16,851 bases of DNA from an uncultured Micavibrio sp. (GTDB lineage Bacteria; Pseudomonadota; Alphaproteobacteria; Micavibrionales; UBA1664): assembly GCA_937896295.1 (NCBI GenBank), contig CALBME010000202.1, positions 1 through 16,851 of the forward strand, given 5' to 3'. Shown one piece after another: positions 7,585-13,664 of the stretch (position 1 is the first letter of the stretch; every line of letters begins with the position of its first letter). A model generated the notes under the pieces. That model searched no databases and was not told the origin of the DNA. It saw only the letters and a program-made list of their open reading frames with translations. A program made the position numbers and the translations under genes.

Positions 7585-7926
7585 ATGAAAGCGCGTATCT
7601 ACCAGCTCTCGAAATCCGCAACGCAGTCAGGCCGCGCCAAGGCGGGCGTATGGGTGCTGGAATATGAACTGGAAACCCCGCGCCGGCCTGAACCGCTGAT
7701 GGGCTGGACCGCATCGGGCGACACGCTCAATCAGGTCACGCTGGAATTTCCGACGCGTGAAGACGCCATCGCCTATGCGACGGCCAAGGGCTGGGATTAC
7801 ACGGCCGGCGTGGAACAGGTACGCATCGTCACCCCGCGCAACTATGTCGATAATTTCAAATACCGTCCGCCGGTTACGCCGGGCGATGCCGCCGGCGCCG
7901 CGCCGGTGAAGGCCGACAAGGGATGA
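7585..7926 (+). CDS. NADH dehydrogenase accessory subunit, NDUFS4-like (ETC complex I subunit region)
   Basis: The 113-residue protein matches the 'ETC complex I subunit conserved region' family (PF04800), the bacterial counterpart of mitochondrial NDUFS4. It binds the peripheral arm of respiratory complex I near the NADH-oxidising module. Diagnostic stretches are RIYQLSKSATQSGRAKAG (4-21), WVLEYE, MGWTASGDTLNQVTLEFPTR (about 39-58) and the DAIAYATAKGWDY block. Residues after ~90 form a Pro/Ala-rich tail. The start at 7585 is set by AAGGGA at 7573-7578, six bases upstream. Any longer frame would overlap the preceding gene. This family occurs in alphaproteobacteria and mitochondria, so it is the strongest lineage marker in the window. 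It is not linked here to other nuo genes, as is usual for it. Confidence 0.92.
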   Translation: MKARIYQLSKSATQSGRAKAGVWVLEYELETPRRPEPLMGWTASGDTLNQVTLEFPTREDAIAYATAKGWDYTAGVEQVRIVTPRNYVDNFKYRPPVTPGDAAGAAPVKADKG

Positions 7927-7936
7927 GTTTCCAAAC

Positions 7937-8013
7937 GGCTCCGTAGCTCAACTGGATAGAGCACCTGCCTTCTAAGCAGGCGGTTGCAGGTTCGACTCCT
8001 GCCGGAGTCGCCA
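7937..8013 (+). tRNA. tRNA-Arg (anticodon UCU)
   Basis: A 77-base cloverleaf with encoded CCA. The acceptor stem GGCTCCG/CGGAGTC has one G-U pair and discriminator G. The anticodon stem CCTGC/GCAGG encloses loop CTTCTAA, giving TCT. The T-arm contains GGTTCGACTCC. It starts 10 bases after the NDUFS4-like stop, so it may be cotranscribed. It is followed by an unusual AT-rich, hairpin-rich stretch. I looked for a repeat of its 3' end elsewhere in the window and found none. Confidence 0.97.
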
Positions 8014-8102
8014 CGCCTCGTTTAAATTTATGAAAATAAGAAAACCGGGAGCCGGTATGGCCGCGGGCGCGGCGGCTTAAGCGCACGCGCCTTAAGGCAA
8101 AA

Positions 8103-8141
8103 CAAAAAAAGATCCGGAGATCTTTTTCAAGAGTCTCCGGA
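8103..8141 (-). terminator. Intrinsic terminator on the minus strand
   Basis: Reading the minus strand, stem TCCGGAGA (8141-8134) pairs perfectly with TCTCCGGA (8120-8113) across a 13-base loop. It is followed by TC and a run of seven T (8110-8104), continuing GTTTTG. There is no T-run on the plus side, so it is directional. It would end any transcript entering from sseA or from a promoter inside the 8142-8533 region. Confidence 0.8.
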
Positions 8142-8231
8142 CAAACGGCGGTAATAGAGGGTGTGTAACTTCTTTGTATGCCATTTGCGCAACCGTTGCA
8201 ACCAAAAAAGCAACCAATTCACAATCGTCAT
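8127..8231 (-). CDS. Possible 34-residue small protein overlapping a terminator
   Basis: ATG at 8231, TGA at 8129-8127. The predicted peptide has a hydrophobic, Trp-rich start (MTIVNWLLFWLQ) followed by a strongly basic, aromatic stretch (RLRKWHTKKLHTLYYRRL), the composition of a small membrane-associated protein. The last codons form one arm of the minus-strand terminator, so the stop codon lies inside the terminator loop. There is no good ribosome site (GGA sits too near the ATG) and no homologue that I recognise. It could be chance coding in a non-coding RNA, so it is listed only as a candidate. Confidence 0.25.
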   Translation of the reverse strand: MTIVNWLLFWLQRLRKWHTKKLHTLYYRRLSGDS

Positions 8232-8379
8232 GTCCAAATACGCAACGGATTCGTTTACTTTTATGGCATAGCCTAAGTATTCATCTAATTATTGAAGATA
8301 AAATATCGTATTCATTAGAATAGATACTGCTGCTTGTGTCCTTATTAGTTAAATAGTTTCTTAAAAATTGGTTAATCCA

Positions 8380-8433
8380 GTATTTGGCCTTTTAGGCCAA
8401 TACATGTCAGGGGCGCACGCACCTGCATGTATT
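8380..8433. other. Two overlapping, mutually exclusive hairpins
   Basis: Hairpin A is GTA-t-TTGGCC (8380-8389), loop TTTTA, GGCCAATAC (8395-8403). Hairpin B is AATACATG-t-CAGG (8399-8411), a 10-base loop, CCTGCATGTATT (8422-8433): twelve pairs with one bulge. The 3' arm of A and the 5' arm of B share bases 8399-8403, so an RNA could hold only one fully formed. The symmetry applies to either strand; the minus strand fits better with the downstream terminator. Confidence 0.6.
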
Positions 8434-8469
8434 ACTGAAACTATGTTTTGGGAAGTTGGTGAAATCTCA

Positions 8470-8523
8470 AATTGGCGGGGCCGGTTATTATTGTCCGGAA
8501 GGACAAAAACCGGCACCTCAATT
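8470..8523. other. Long nested hairpin just after the sseA stop
   Basis: The inner part is GCCGGTT (8480-8486) with AACCGGC (8508-8514), enclosing a second stem GTCC/GGAC (8493-8496, 8501-8504) around a GGAA tetraloop (TTCC on the minus strand). An outer stem AATTG/CAATT (8470-8474, 8519-8523) extends it. It begins 10 bases beyond the sseA stop on the minus strand. It has no T-run after it, so it is not a standard terminator and may protect the sseA mRNA 3' end or belong to a small RNA. Confidence 0.6.
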
Positions 8524-8533
8524 CGATTATGTA

Positions 8534-9331
8534 TTATCTAAGGGCGTTTTTATCCGACCATTCGGTCCATGATCCGTCATAAACGGCCACATCCGGGAAC
8601 CCGGCCTCATAAAATCCCAGCGCCAGGACGCAGGCGGTCACACCGCTGCCGCAGGTGACGGCCAGCGTGCTGCCGGCCTCGATCCGGGGGAAAAGCAGGG
8701 CGGCGCACGCATCGGCGTCTTTCAGGGCGCCATGCGGGTCCAGCAGCATGGCGAAGGGCACGTTCTGGCTGCCCGGTATATGGGCGGGCACCATGTCGCC
8801 ATCGGCGCTGCGCACGGCGGCGCTGAAACGTTCTGCCCCGCGGGCGTCGATCACGGTTTCCCGGCTGGCATCCATGTCTTCAAAACGGCGCAGCAGGTTT
8901 TCGTTCAGCGTGGCGGCAAAGGTTTTTGCGGGCAAGGCGGGCGCGGCACCGCTTTCAACCGGTTGCCCCGCGCGCAGCCATGCGGGCAGCCCGCCATTCA
9001 GGACTTTGACGTTCTGGTGTCCCATCGTGCGGAACATCCACCATACGCGCGCGGCGGCGAATGAAATGCCGTTCTGGTCGTACACGACCACCGCATCGTC
9101 GTTGCCGATGCCCATGGCGCCCACCATCTGCCCGAACAGGTCGGCGGAGGGCAGGGTATGCGCGTATGGCGACTGCGGGTCTGCGACCTCGTCGATGTCG
9201 AAGAACTGCGCGCCCGGAATATGTGCGCGTGCAAAGGCACCGTGCGCGTCGGGCACGCCATAACTGCAATCCAGAATTTTGACGCTCGCAAGCGTCGCGG
9301 CCAGCGCCGCGGGTGTGATCAATGCGCTCAT
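8534..9331 (-). CDS. sseA: 3-mercaptopyruvate/thiosulfate sulfurtransferase
   Basis: This 265-residue two-domain rhodanese moves sulfur from 3-mercaptopyruvate (or thiosulfate) to an acceptor such as cyanide or a thiol, in the cytosol. The inactive N-terminal domain (~1-125) ends with the family's VYDQNGISFAAARVWWMFR and LNGGLPAW stretches. The catalytic domain (~150-265) has IDARGAERF, HIPGSQNVPF and the active loop CGSGVTAC with nucleophile Cys227. The CGSGVTA loop is typical of mercaptopyruvate-type enzymes, whereas thiosulfate-type loops are more basic (CRKGVT). Length is slightly below the usual ~280. The ATG at 9331 follows GGGGTAA about 14 bases upstream on the minus strand. It stands alone: downstream lies the hairpin-rich gap, upstream a small divergent ORF. 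Confidence 0.93.
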   Translation of the reverse strand: MSALITPAALAATLASVKILDCSYGVPDAHGAFARAHIPGAQFFDIDEVADPQSPYAHTLPSADLFGQMVGAMGIGNDDAVVVYDQNGISFAAARVWWMFRTMGHQNVKVLNGGLPAWLRAGQPVESGAAPALPAKTFAATLNENLLRRFEDMDASRETVIDARGAERFSAAVRSADGDMVPAHIPGSQNVPFAMLLDPHGALKDADACAALLFPRIEAGSTLAVTCGSGVTACVLALGFYEAGFPDVAVYDGSWTEWSDKNALR

Positions 9332-9407
9332 ACGCGCATATTACCCCATTTTTTTATGCTGTCCGCAGCGTTTTTACGTTTGTTTTCAATCGTGGAAATA
9401 CGGACGC

Positions 9408-9644
9408 ATGATGGTTTTGTGCGCTGCAATTGTTGCGCTGCGTATTGCAAATTCAGCGAATACGGGCAACATCGCCTCCATGACGATGCAAAACACGAAA
9501 ACCAAACCGGCTTCTTCCTTCGTTCGCAACATTCAGGCGATCTGGAGCGACAAGCGTTCCGTAAACACCAATACGCCGCGTCCGAATGCGCATACGCTCA
9601 TGACGCACAAGGAACACTACGCCGCCGACCGCGCGACCGACTAA
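9408..9644 (+). CDS. Doubtful small hypothetical protein
   Basis: ATGs at 9408 and 9411 open a 78-residue frame that ends by overlapping the convergent dctA stop by 4 bases. The predicted protein starts hydrophobic (MMVLCAAIVALRIANSA), possibly a weak signal peptide cleaved after a Ser-Ala. It continues as a polar Asn/Thr/Lys-rich chain with no motif that I know. GGAAA lies 9 bases upstream of the first ATG. It fills the only gap between sseA and dctA, and the base composition shows some third-position GC preference. A conserved secreted peptide is possible; a chance frame is as well. Confidence 0.45.
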   Translation: MMVLCAAIVALRIANSANTGNIASMTMQNTKTKPASSFVRNIQAIWSDKRSVNTNTPRPNAHTLMTHKEHYAADRATD

Positions 9645-10891
9645 ACGTCCAGCGCCTTTTTGAAGGCGTCTTCGTCGAGGTCTTTTTCCCATTTTGCCAT
9701 GACGACCGTGGCAACGCCGTTACCGATCAGATTGGTAATGGCGCGGGCCTCGGACATGAACCGGTCGATCCCCAGAATAAGCGCCAGCCCCACGACCGGT
9801 ATTTCCGGCACCACCGCAAGCGTGGCGGCAAGGGTGATGAATCCTGCGCCCGTCACACCCGACGCCCCCTTGGATGTCAGCAGCGCGACGGCAAACAGCA
9901 GCGCCTGCTGCCCCAGCGTCAGGTCGATGCCCAGCGCCTGCGCGATAAACAGCGCCGCCAGCGTCAGGTAGATATTCGTGCCGTCAAGGTTGAAGGAATA
10001 GCCCGCCGGAACCACAAGGCTGGTGACCCCCTTGGAACAGCCCGCGCGTTCCATCTTTTCCATCAGCGGCGCCAAAACGCTTTCCGATGACGACGTGCCA
10101 AGCACGATCAGGATTTCCTCGCGGATGTATTTCAGGAATTTGATGATCGAAAAACCGCACAGCCGCGCAATGACGCCCAGAACCACAAACACGAATACCG
10201 CGCAGGTGGCGTAAAACAGCCCCATCATCGCCGCAAGGGGCTTGAGCGAGTCGATCCCGTATTTGCCCACGGTGAACGCCATGGCCGCGCCCGCGCCCAG
10301 GGGTGCCAGCTTCATGACAACATTGACCATGGCAAAGAAAATGCCCGCGGCCTGTTCGATGAAGCCATGCACGATATGCCCTTTGGGGCCCATTTTGTTC
10401 AGCGCATATCCGAACAGAATGGAAACCACCAGCACCTGCAGCAGGCTGCCCGACCCCAGAAAGGCATCGGGAAAGGATTTTGGAATAAGGCTTAAAAGAA
10501 AACCGGTGATGCTTTCGTCGTGCGCCGCCTGCGTATAACCGGCGACAGCGCTTTGGTCCAGTGTGGCGGGGTCCACGTTGAACCCGGCGCCGGGTTTGAA
10601 GAAATTACCGGCCAGAAGCCCAAGGAACAGGGCCATGGTGGAAACCACCTCGAAATAGACGAAGGTCCGGAAACCCACGCGGCCCACCTTTTTCATGTCG
10701 CCGGCATTGGTGATGCCAAGAACGATGGTGCAGAACACGATCGGCGCGATCAGCATTTTGACAAGGCTGATAAACGCGTCGCTGATGGGCTTGAGCGATG
10801 CGCCAAGGGCCGGGTTGAAATACCCTGTCGCCGCGCCGATCACGATGGCGACAAGAACCCAGAAATAGAGATGGTGGTGCAACGGTTTCAT
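9641..10891 (-). CDS. dctA: C4-dicarboxylate:cation symporter DctA
   Basis: This 416-residue inner-membrane protein belongs to the dicarboxylate/amino acid:cation symporter family and imports succinate, fumarate and malate with protons or sodium. All the fold's signatures are present: the helical-hairpin-1 serine motif SSSESVLAPLM, NLDGTNIY in TM7, hairpin-2 SKGASGVTGAGFI, and the substrate-binding TM8 stretch DRFMSEARAITNLIGNGVAT. The Asp/Arg pair in DRFMSEAR favours C4-dicarboxylates over glutamate. Length is close to E. coli DctA (428). The start at 10891 lies 12 bases after the stop of the cydX-like gene, on the same strand, so it probably belongs to the cyd transcript. No dctBD two-component genes are nearby. 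The call is strong and the exact substrate set inferred. Confidence 0.94.
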   Translation of the reverse strand: MKPLHHHLYFWVLVAIVIGAATGYFNPALGASLKPISDAFISLVKMLIAPIVFCTIVLGITNAGDMKKVGRVGFRTFVYFEVVSTMALFLGLLAGNFFKPGAGFNVDPATLDQSAVAGYTQAAHDESITGFLLSLIPKSFPDAFLGSGSLLQVLVVSILFGYALNKMGPKGHIVHGFIEQAAGIFFAMVNVVMKLAPLGAGAAMAFTVGKYGIDSLKPLAAMMGLFYATCAVFVFVVLGVIARLCGFSIIKFLKYIREEILIVLGTSSSESVLAPLMEKMERAGCSKGVTSLVVPAGYSFNLDGTNIYLTLAALFIAQALGIDLTLGQQALLFAVALLTSKGASGVTGAGFITLAATLAVVPEIPVVGLALILGIDRFMSEARAITNLIGNGVATVVMAKWEKDLDEDAFKKALDV

Positions 10892-10903
10892 CCGTTGCCC
10901 ATG

Positions 10904-11026
10904 TTACTCCATAAGACCCAGAATGCGCATGGCGAATTTTATGCCATACCCAAGGCTAAGCGCGGCGCTGACCCCGCCCAGCCACAGGGCCGCAAACCAC
11001 AGCCATTCTTTAGTACGTGGACTCAT
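10904..11026 (-). CDS. Small cytochrome bd subunit, CydX/DUF2474-like
   Basis: The 40-residue protein has one transmembrane helix: a polar start MSPRTKEW, then LWFAALWLGGVSAALSLGYG, then a short basic/hydrophobic tail ending LGLME. Tiny single-span proteins of this type (CydX, CydH or DUF2474) follow cydB and help to hold the hemes of bd oxidase. The Trp-x2-3-Trp-GGV pattern is closer to DUF2474 than to E. coli CydX. The ATG lies inside the end of cydB, a 17-base overlap in a different frame, so translation is probably coupled. It is too short for most ORF callers. dctA begins 12 bases after its stop. Confidence 0.75.
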   Translation of the reverse strand: MSPRTKEWLWFAALWLGGVSAALSLGYGIKFAMRILGLME

Positions 11027-12026
11027 TGGTCACTTTCCCGCGGAACAGGTAATAGCAATAACCGGTATAGCCCAGAACGACGGGCAGCATGATGACCGCC
11101 CCCACCAGCAGCAGCGACAGGGATTCCGGTGCCGCCGCCGCCTGCCACAGGCTGACCTGATACGGCACGATGGACGGCCACAGGCTGACCACCAGCCCGA
11201 TATAACCCATCAGGAAGATGGCAAGCGTCAGCAGGAAGGGGGCAATGTCACGCCCACGGCGCAGCGCCGTGAACAAAACCACGAACAGCCCCATGGTCGC
11301 CAACGGAATGGGCAGAAGCCACCAGAACCATTCCGGCGAAAACCAGCGGCCGCGAATGCCAGTATCCAGATACGGCACCCACAGGCTGACAATGCCCATG
11401 AAAATGGCGACGAAAATCAGGATGTAGCTGGCGCATCTGCGCGCCCATGCCTGCAGGGGTCCTTCGGCTTTCATGATCATCCATGTCGCGCCCAGCAGGA
11501 CGTAGCCTGCCACCAGCGCAAATCCGCAGGTCACTGAAAACGCGCTCAGCCAGTCGAACGCACCGCCGCTGAATGCACGGCCCTCGACGCGGATACCCTG
11601 CACATAGGCGCCCAGAATGGTGCCCTGCATGAAGGTGGCGCCCAGTGAGCCGAAATGAAATGCATGGTCCCACAAAGGTCGCGATGTATTGGCCTTGAAA
11701 CGGAATTCAAAGGCCACGCCCCGGAAAATCAGACACAGCAGCATGACGATCACGGGAATGTACATGGCCGGCATGACGATGGAATAGGCAAGGGGGAAGG
11801 CCGCGAACATGCCGCCGCCGCCCAGCACCAGCCAGGTTTCGTTGCCGTCCCAGAAAGGGGCGATCGAATGCATCATCTTGTCCCGGCATTCATGCGACGG
11901 CGCGAAGGGGAACAGGATGCCGATGCCAAGGTCGAAACCGTCCAGCAGCACGTATAAAAGAACCGCCGTGGCGATCAGTCCGCCCCAGATCAGGGGCAGG
12001 TCGATGAATGAGGCAAACGAGAACAT
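11010..12026 (-). CDS. cydB: Cytochrome bd-type quinol oxidase subunit II
   Basis: The 338-residue multi-span inner-membrane protein pairs with CydA to form the bd oxidase, which reduces oxygen with electrons from quinol. The N-terminal signature LIATAVLLYVLLDGFDLGIG and the following 'PFWDGNETWLVLGGGGMFAAFP' region are the hallmark of CydB. Asp29/Asp32 and the WDGNE acidic residues lie on the proton path. The size and sequence are of the shorter 'cyanide-insensitive' (CIO, CydB/CioB) branch. The ATG shares one base with the cydA stop (TGATG) and has AAGGAG eight bases upstream. The 3' end overlaps the cydX-like ORF by 17 bases. Confidence 0.95.
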   Translation of the reverse strand: MFSFASFIDLPLIWGGLIATAVLLYVLLDGFDLGIGILFPFAPSHECRDKMMHSIAPFWDGNETWLVLGGGGMFAAFPLAYSIVMPAMYIPVIVMLLCLIFRGVAFEFRFKANTSRPLWDHAFHFGSLGATFMQGTILGAYVQGIRVEGRAFSGGAFDWLSAFSVTCGFALVAGYVLLGATWMIMKAEGPLQAWARRCASYILIFVAIFMGIVSLWVPYLDTGIRGRWFSPEWFWWLLPIPLATMGLFVVLFTALRRGRDIAPFLLTLAIFLMGYIGLVVSLWPSIVPYQVSLWQAAAAPESLSLLLVGAVIMLPVVLGYTGYCYYLFRGKVTNESTY

Positions 12027-13420
12027 CAGGATTCTCCTTCTTTGCGCGGGTCGATGAACGGTGTTGCGACCTGGCTGTGCTGTTCAAATGTATCGGCTCT
12101 GGTGCCGGGGCCTTTGCCGATCAGGCGCAGGATGTAATACGTGCCGAAACCGAAAACGAAGGTATAGACGGTGAAAAACGCCACCAGCGAAAAGGCGATA
12201 TGCTGGGGCAGGACCGGTGAAACGGAATCCGCCGTGCGCAGAACGCCGTACACTGTCCATGGCTGCCGCCCGACTTCAGTGACGAACCAGCCCGCCAGCA
12301 CCGCAAGGAAACCCGCCGGGGTCATCATCATGCACCACAGCTGGTACAGACGGCTGTCGAAAAGCTTTTTGCGCGCATACAGAACGGCGGCGAAAATGCC
12401 CGTTGCCACCATGGCGAACCCGATCGCCAGCATGATGCGGAACGACCAGAACACGACGGCGACGGGCGGCCTGTCTTCCTTCGGAAACGATTTCAGCCCG
12501 CGCACTTCGCCGTCAAGGCTGTGCGTCAGGACAAGGCTGGCGGCGCCGGGAATTTTCAGGTCGTAATGATTGGTCTCAGCCTCCTGGTCGGGCAGCGCGA
12601 AGACATGAAACGGTGCGCGGGTTTCTGTTTCCCACGCGCCTTCCATCGCGGCGACTTTGGCCGGCTGGTGTTTAAGGGTGTTAAGCCCGTGCAGGTCGCC
12701 GATCACGACTTGCAAGGGGGCTGCGAACACGGCCATCAGCGCGGCCATGCCCATCATGATGCGGGCATGCGGGATATGTTTTTTATGCCACAGATACCAT
12801 GCGCCGATACCGCCGATGACAAAGGCCGTGGTCAGGTACGCGGCCATGACCATATGGGCGAAACGGTAGGGGAATGAGGGGTTGAAGACGATCTCGATCC
12901 AGCTGGTCGGGTGGAAAAGACCGTCTGCCTGCGTCTCAAACCCCTGCGGCGTCTGCATCCACGAATTGGCGGACAGGATCCAGAACGCGGAAAACATGGT
13001 ACCGAACGCCACGGCGCAGGTGGAAATGAAATGCATGCGCGGGCTGACGCGGTTCCACCCGAACAGCATGACCCCGAGGAACGATGATTCAAGGAAGAAC
13101 GCGGTCAGCACCTCGTATCCCAGAAGGGGACCCATCACGCTGCCGATCTTGTCCGAAAACACCGACCAGTTGGTGCCGAACTGGTACGACATGACAACGC
13201 CTGATACGACGCCAAGCCCAAAGGCGACGGCGAAGATCTTGCTCCACAGCATGTAGATTTCTTTGTAGACGGGATTTTTGGTGCGCAGCCACCGCCATTC
13301 GATGACGGCAAGGAAACTGGCAAGGCCGATGGTGAATGCGGGGAAAAGAATGTGGAATGAAACCACAAAGGCAAACTGCATGCGCGCCAGCAACAGCGCG
13401 TCCAGATCGAAAATATTCAT
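12026..13420 (-). CDS. cydA: Cytochrome bd-type quinol oxidase subunit I (cyanide-insensitive type)
   Basis: The 464-residue multi-span inner-membrane protein carries hemes b558, b595 and d. His23 in the FVVSFHILFPAF helix, His189 in YRFAHMV and Met330 in FWSFRIM correspond to the heme ligands His19, His186 and Met393 of E. coli CydA. Glu103 and Glu111 (YEVLTAFFLESSFLG) match Glu99/Glu107. The quinol loop is the short type, and the segment HGLNTLKHQPAKVAAMEGAW with GRQPWTVYGVLRT is typical of CIO oxidases. The start is taken at 13420, where GGAGG stands six bases upstream on the minus strand. The frame stays open to 13462 but those codons do not fit the family. A FixK/FNR-type site lies 45-58 bases upstream of the ATG. 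First gene of cydA-cydB-cydX-like-dctA. Confidence 0.96.
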   Translation of the reverse strand: MNIFDLDALLLARMQFAFVVSFHILFPAFTIGLASFLAVIEWRWLRTKNPVYKEIYMLWSKIFAVAFGLGVVSGVVMSYQFGTNWSVFSDKIGSVMGPLLGYEVLTAFFLESSFLGVMLFGWNRVSPRMHFISTCAVAFGTMFSAFWILSANSWMQTPQGFETQADGLFHPTSWIEIVFNPSFPYRFAHMVMAAYLTTAFVIGGIGAWYLWHKKHIPHARIMMGMAALMAVFAAPLQVVIGDLHGLNTLKHQPAKVAAMEGAWETETRAPFHVFALPDQEAETNHYDLKIPGAASLVLTHSLDGEVRGLKSFPKEDRPPVAVVFWSFRIMLAIGFAMVATGIFAAVLYARKKLFDSRLYQLWCMMMTPAGFLAVLAGWFVTEVGRQPWTVYGVLRTADSVSPVLPQHIAFSLVAFFTVYTFVFGFGTYYILRLIGKGPGTRADTFEQHSQVATPFIDPRKEGES

Positions 13421-13437
13421 AAAACCCTCCGGCACAC

Positions 13438-13478
13438 ACCATACGGAGTCGCGGCGGCGCAAAATTGACGAAAGTCAA
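13438..13478 (-). promoter_or_regulatory. FixK/FNR-type box and -10 of the cyd operon
   Basis: TTGAC-GAAA-GTCAA (13465-13478) is a perfect inverted repeat and fits the FixK/FNR-family consensus TTGA(T/C)-N4-(G/A)TCAA. On the minus strand a -10-like TATGGT follows at 13443-13438, so transcription would start near 13430. The box centre (13471.5) is then at about -41, the position used for class II activation by FNR-type regulators. This predicts induction of cydAB at low oxygen. The motif and spacing are seen directly; the regulator is not in the window. Confidence 0.7.
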
Positions 13479-13541
13479 AAGCAGGAACGATGGTGGCCGA
13501 CAGAACAGGCGAAGCCATGCCAGACCAAACAACCGCAGGTT

Positions 13542-13664
13542 ATGTCAGGGGAAAAATGGCTCCCCTTTGTGGAAAGCTATAGAACCCTTTGTATCATGCC
13601 GGATCAGGGTATGCAGCACGTTTTTCAGGCCATGAAGGGGCAATCAATAGGCTTTTCCTTATGA
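13542..13664 (+). CDS. Possible 40-residue small protein in the cydA/TIGR02391 gap
   Basis: ATG at 13542, TGA at 13662-13664. The peptide begins MSGEKWLPFVESYRTLCIMP and ends in AMKGQSIGFSL. The 'WLPFV-SYRTLC--P' pattern looks like constrained protein sequence and reminds me of short alphaproteobacterial hypothetical proteins, but I cannot name a family. The ribosome site is poor (AGGT two bases before the ATG). The frame is open further upstream without a better start, so it may be the end of a decayed gene at the edge of the accessory region. It overlaps the convergent TIGR02391 gene by 6 bases. Confidence 0.35.
   Translation: MSGEKWLPFVESYRTLCIMPDQGMQHVFQAMKGQSIGFSL

Larger units (their letters stand above)
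8014..8533. other. 520-base region without a convincing protein gene; AT-rich and hairpin-rich
   Basis: Between tRNA-Arg and sseA no ORF longer than about 35 codons has good coding signs. The first ~90 bases are GC-rich with small inverted repeats (GCCGCGGGCGCGGC near 8060; the palindrome GCCTTAAGGC near 8089-8098). The middle (about 8160-8380) is far more AT-rich than the neighbouring genes. The right third (8380-8523) holds three strong hairpins, listed separately. A minus-strand terminator sits near 8103-8141. This layout suits a long structured 3' untranslated region of sseA, a separate minus-strand small RNA, or the remnant of an insertion next to the tRNA. I see no CRISPR repeats and no transposase fragment. 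Confidence 0.6.

Noticed and set aside
6882..8013. tRNA genes as attachment sites for the accessory element
   Set aside because: The element genes begin more than 5 kb away beyond conserved cyd genes, and I found no copy of either tRNA 3' end elsewhere in the window.
8178..8276. 32-codon plus-strand ORF (MPFAQPLQPKKQ...) in the AT-rich gap
   Set aside because: No ribosome site and no recognisable family; it lies opposite the candidate minus-strand microprotein, with nothing to favour coding.
8493..8504. GTCC-GGAA-GGAC hairpin resembling the SRP RNA tetraloop
   Set aside because: The SRP core needs an asymmetric AGCAGCC side and flanking conserved bases, which are absent. It is only a GNRA-type loop.
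9361..9370. GTCCGCAGCG identical to the first ten bases of the window
   Set aside because: A single 10-base match with no flanking similarity is expected by chance in GC-rich sequence.
13421..13462. CydA start at 13462
   Set aside because: The additional residues do not fit CydA, whose family start is MNIFDLDALLLARMQF-like. GGAGG stands directly before 13420, and the extension would cover the promoter.
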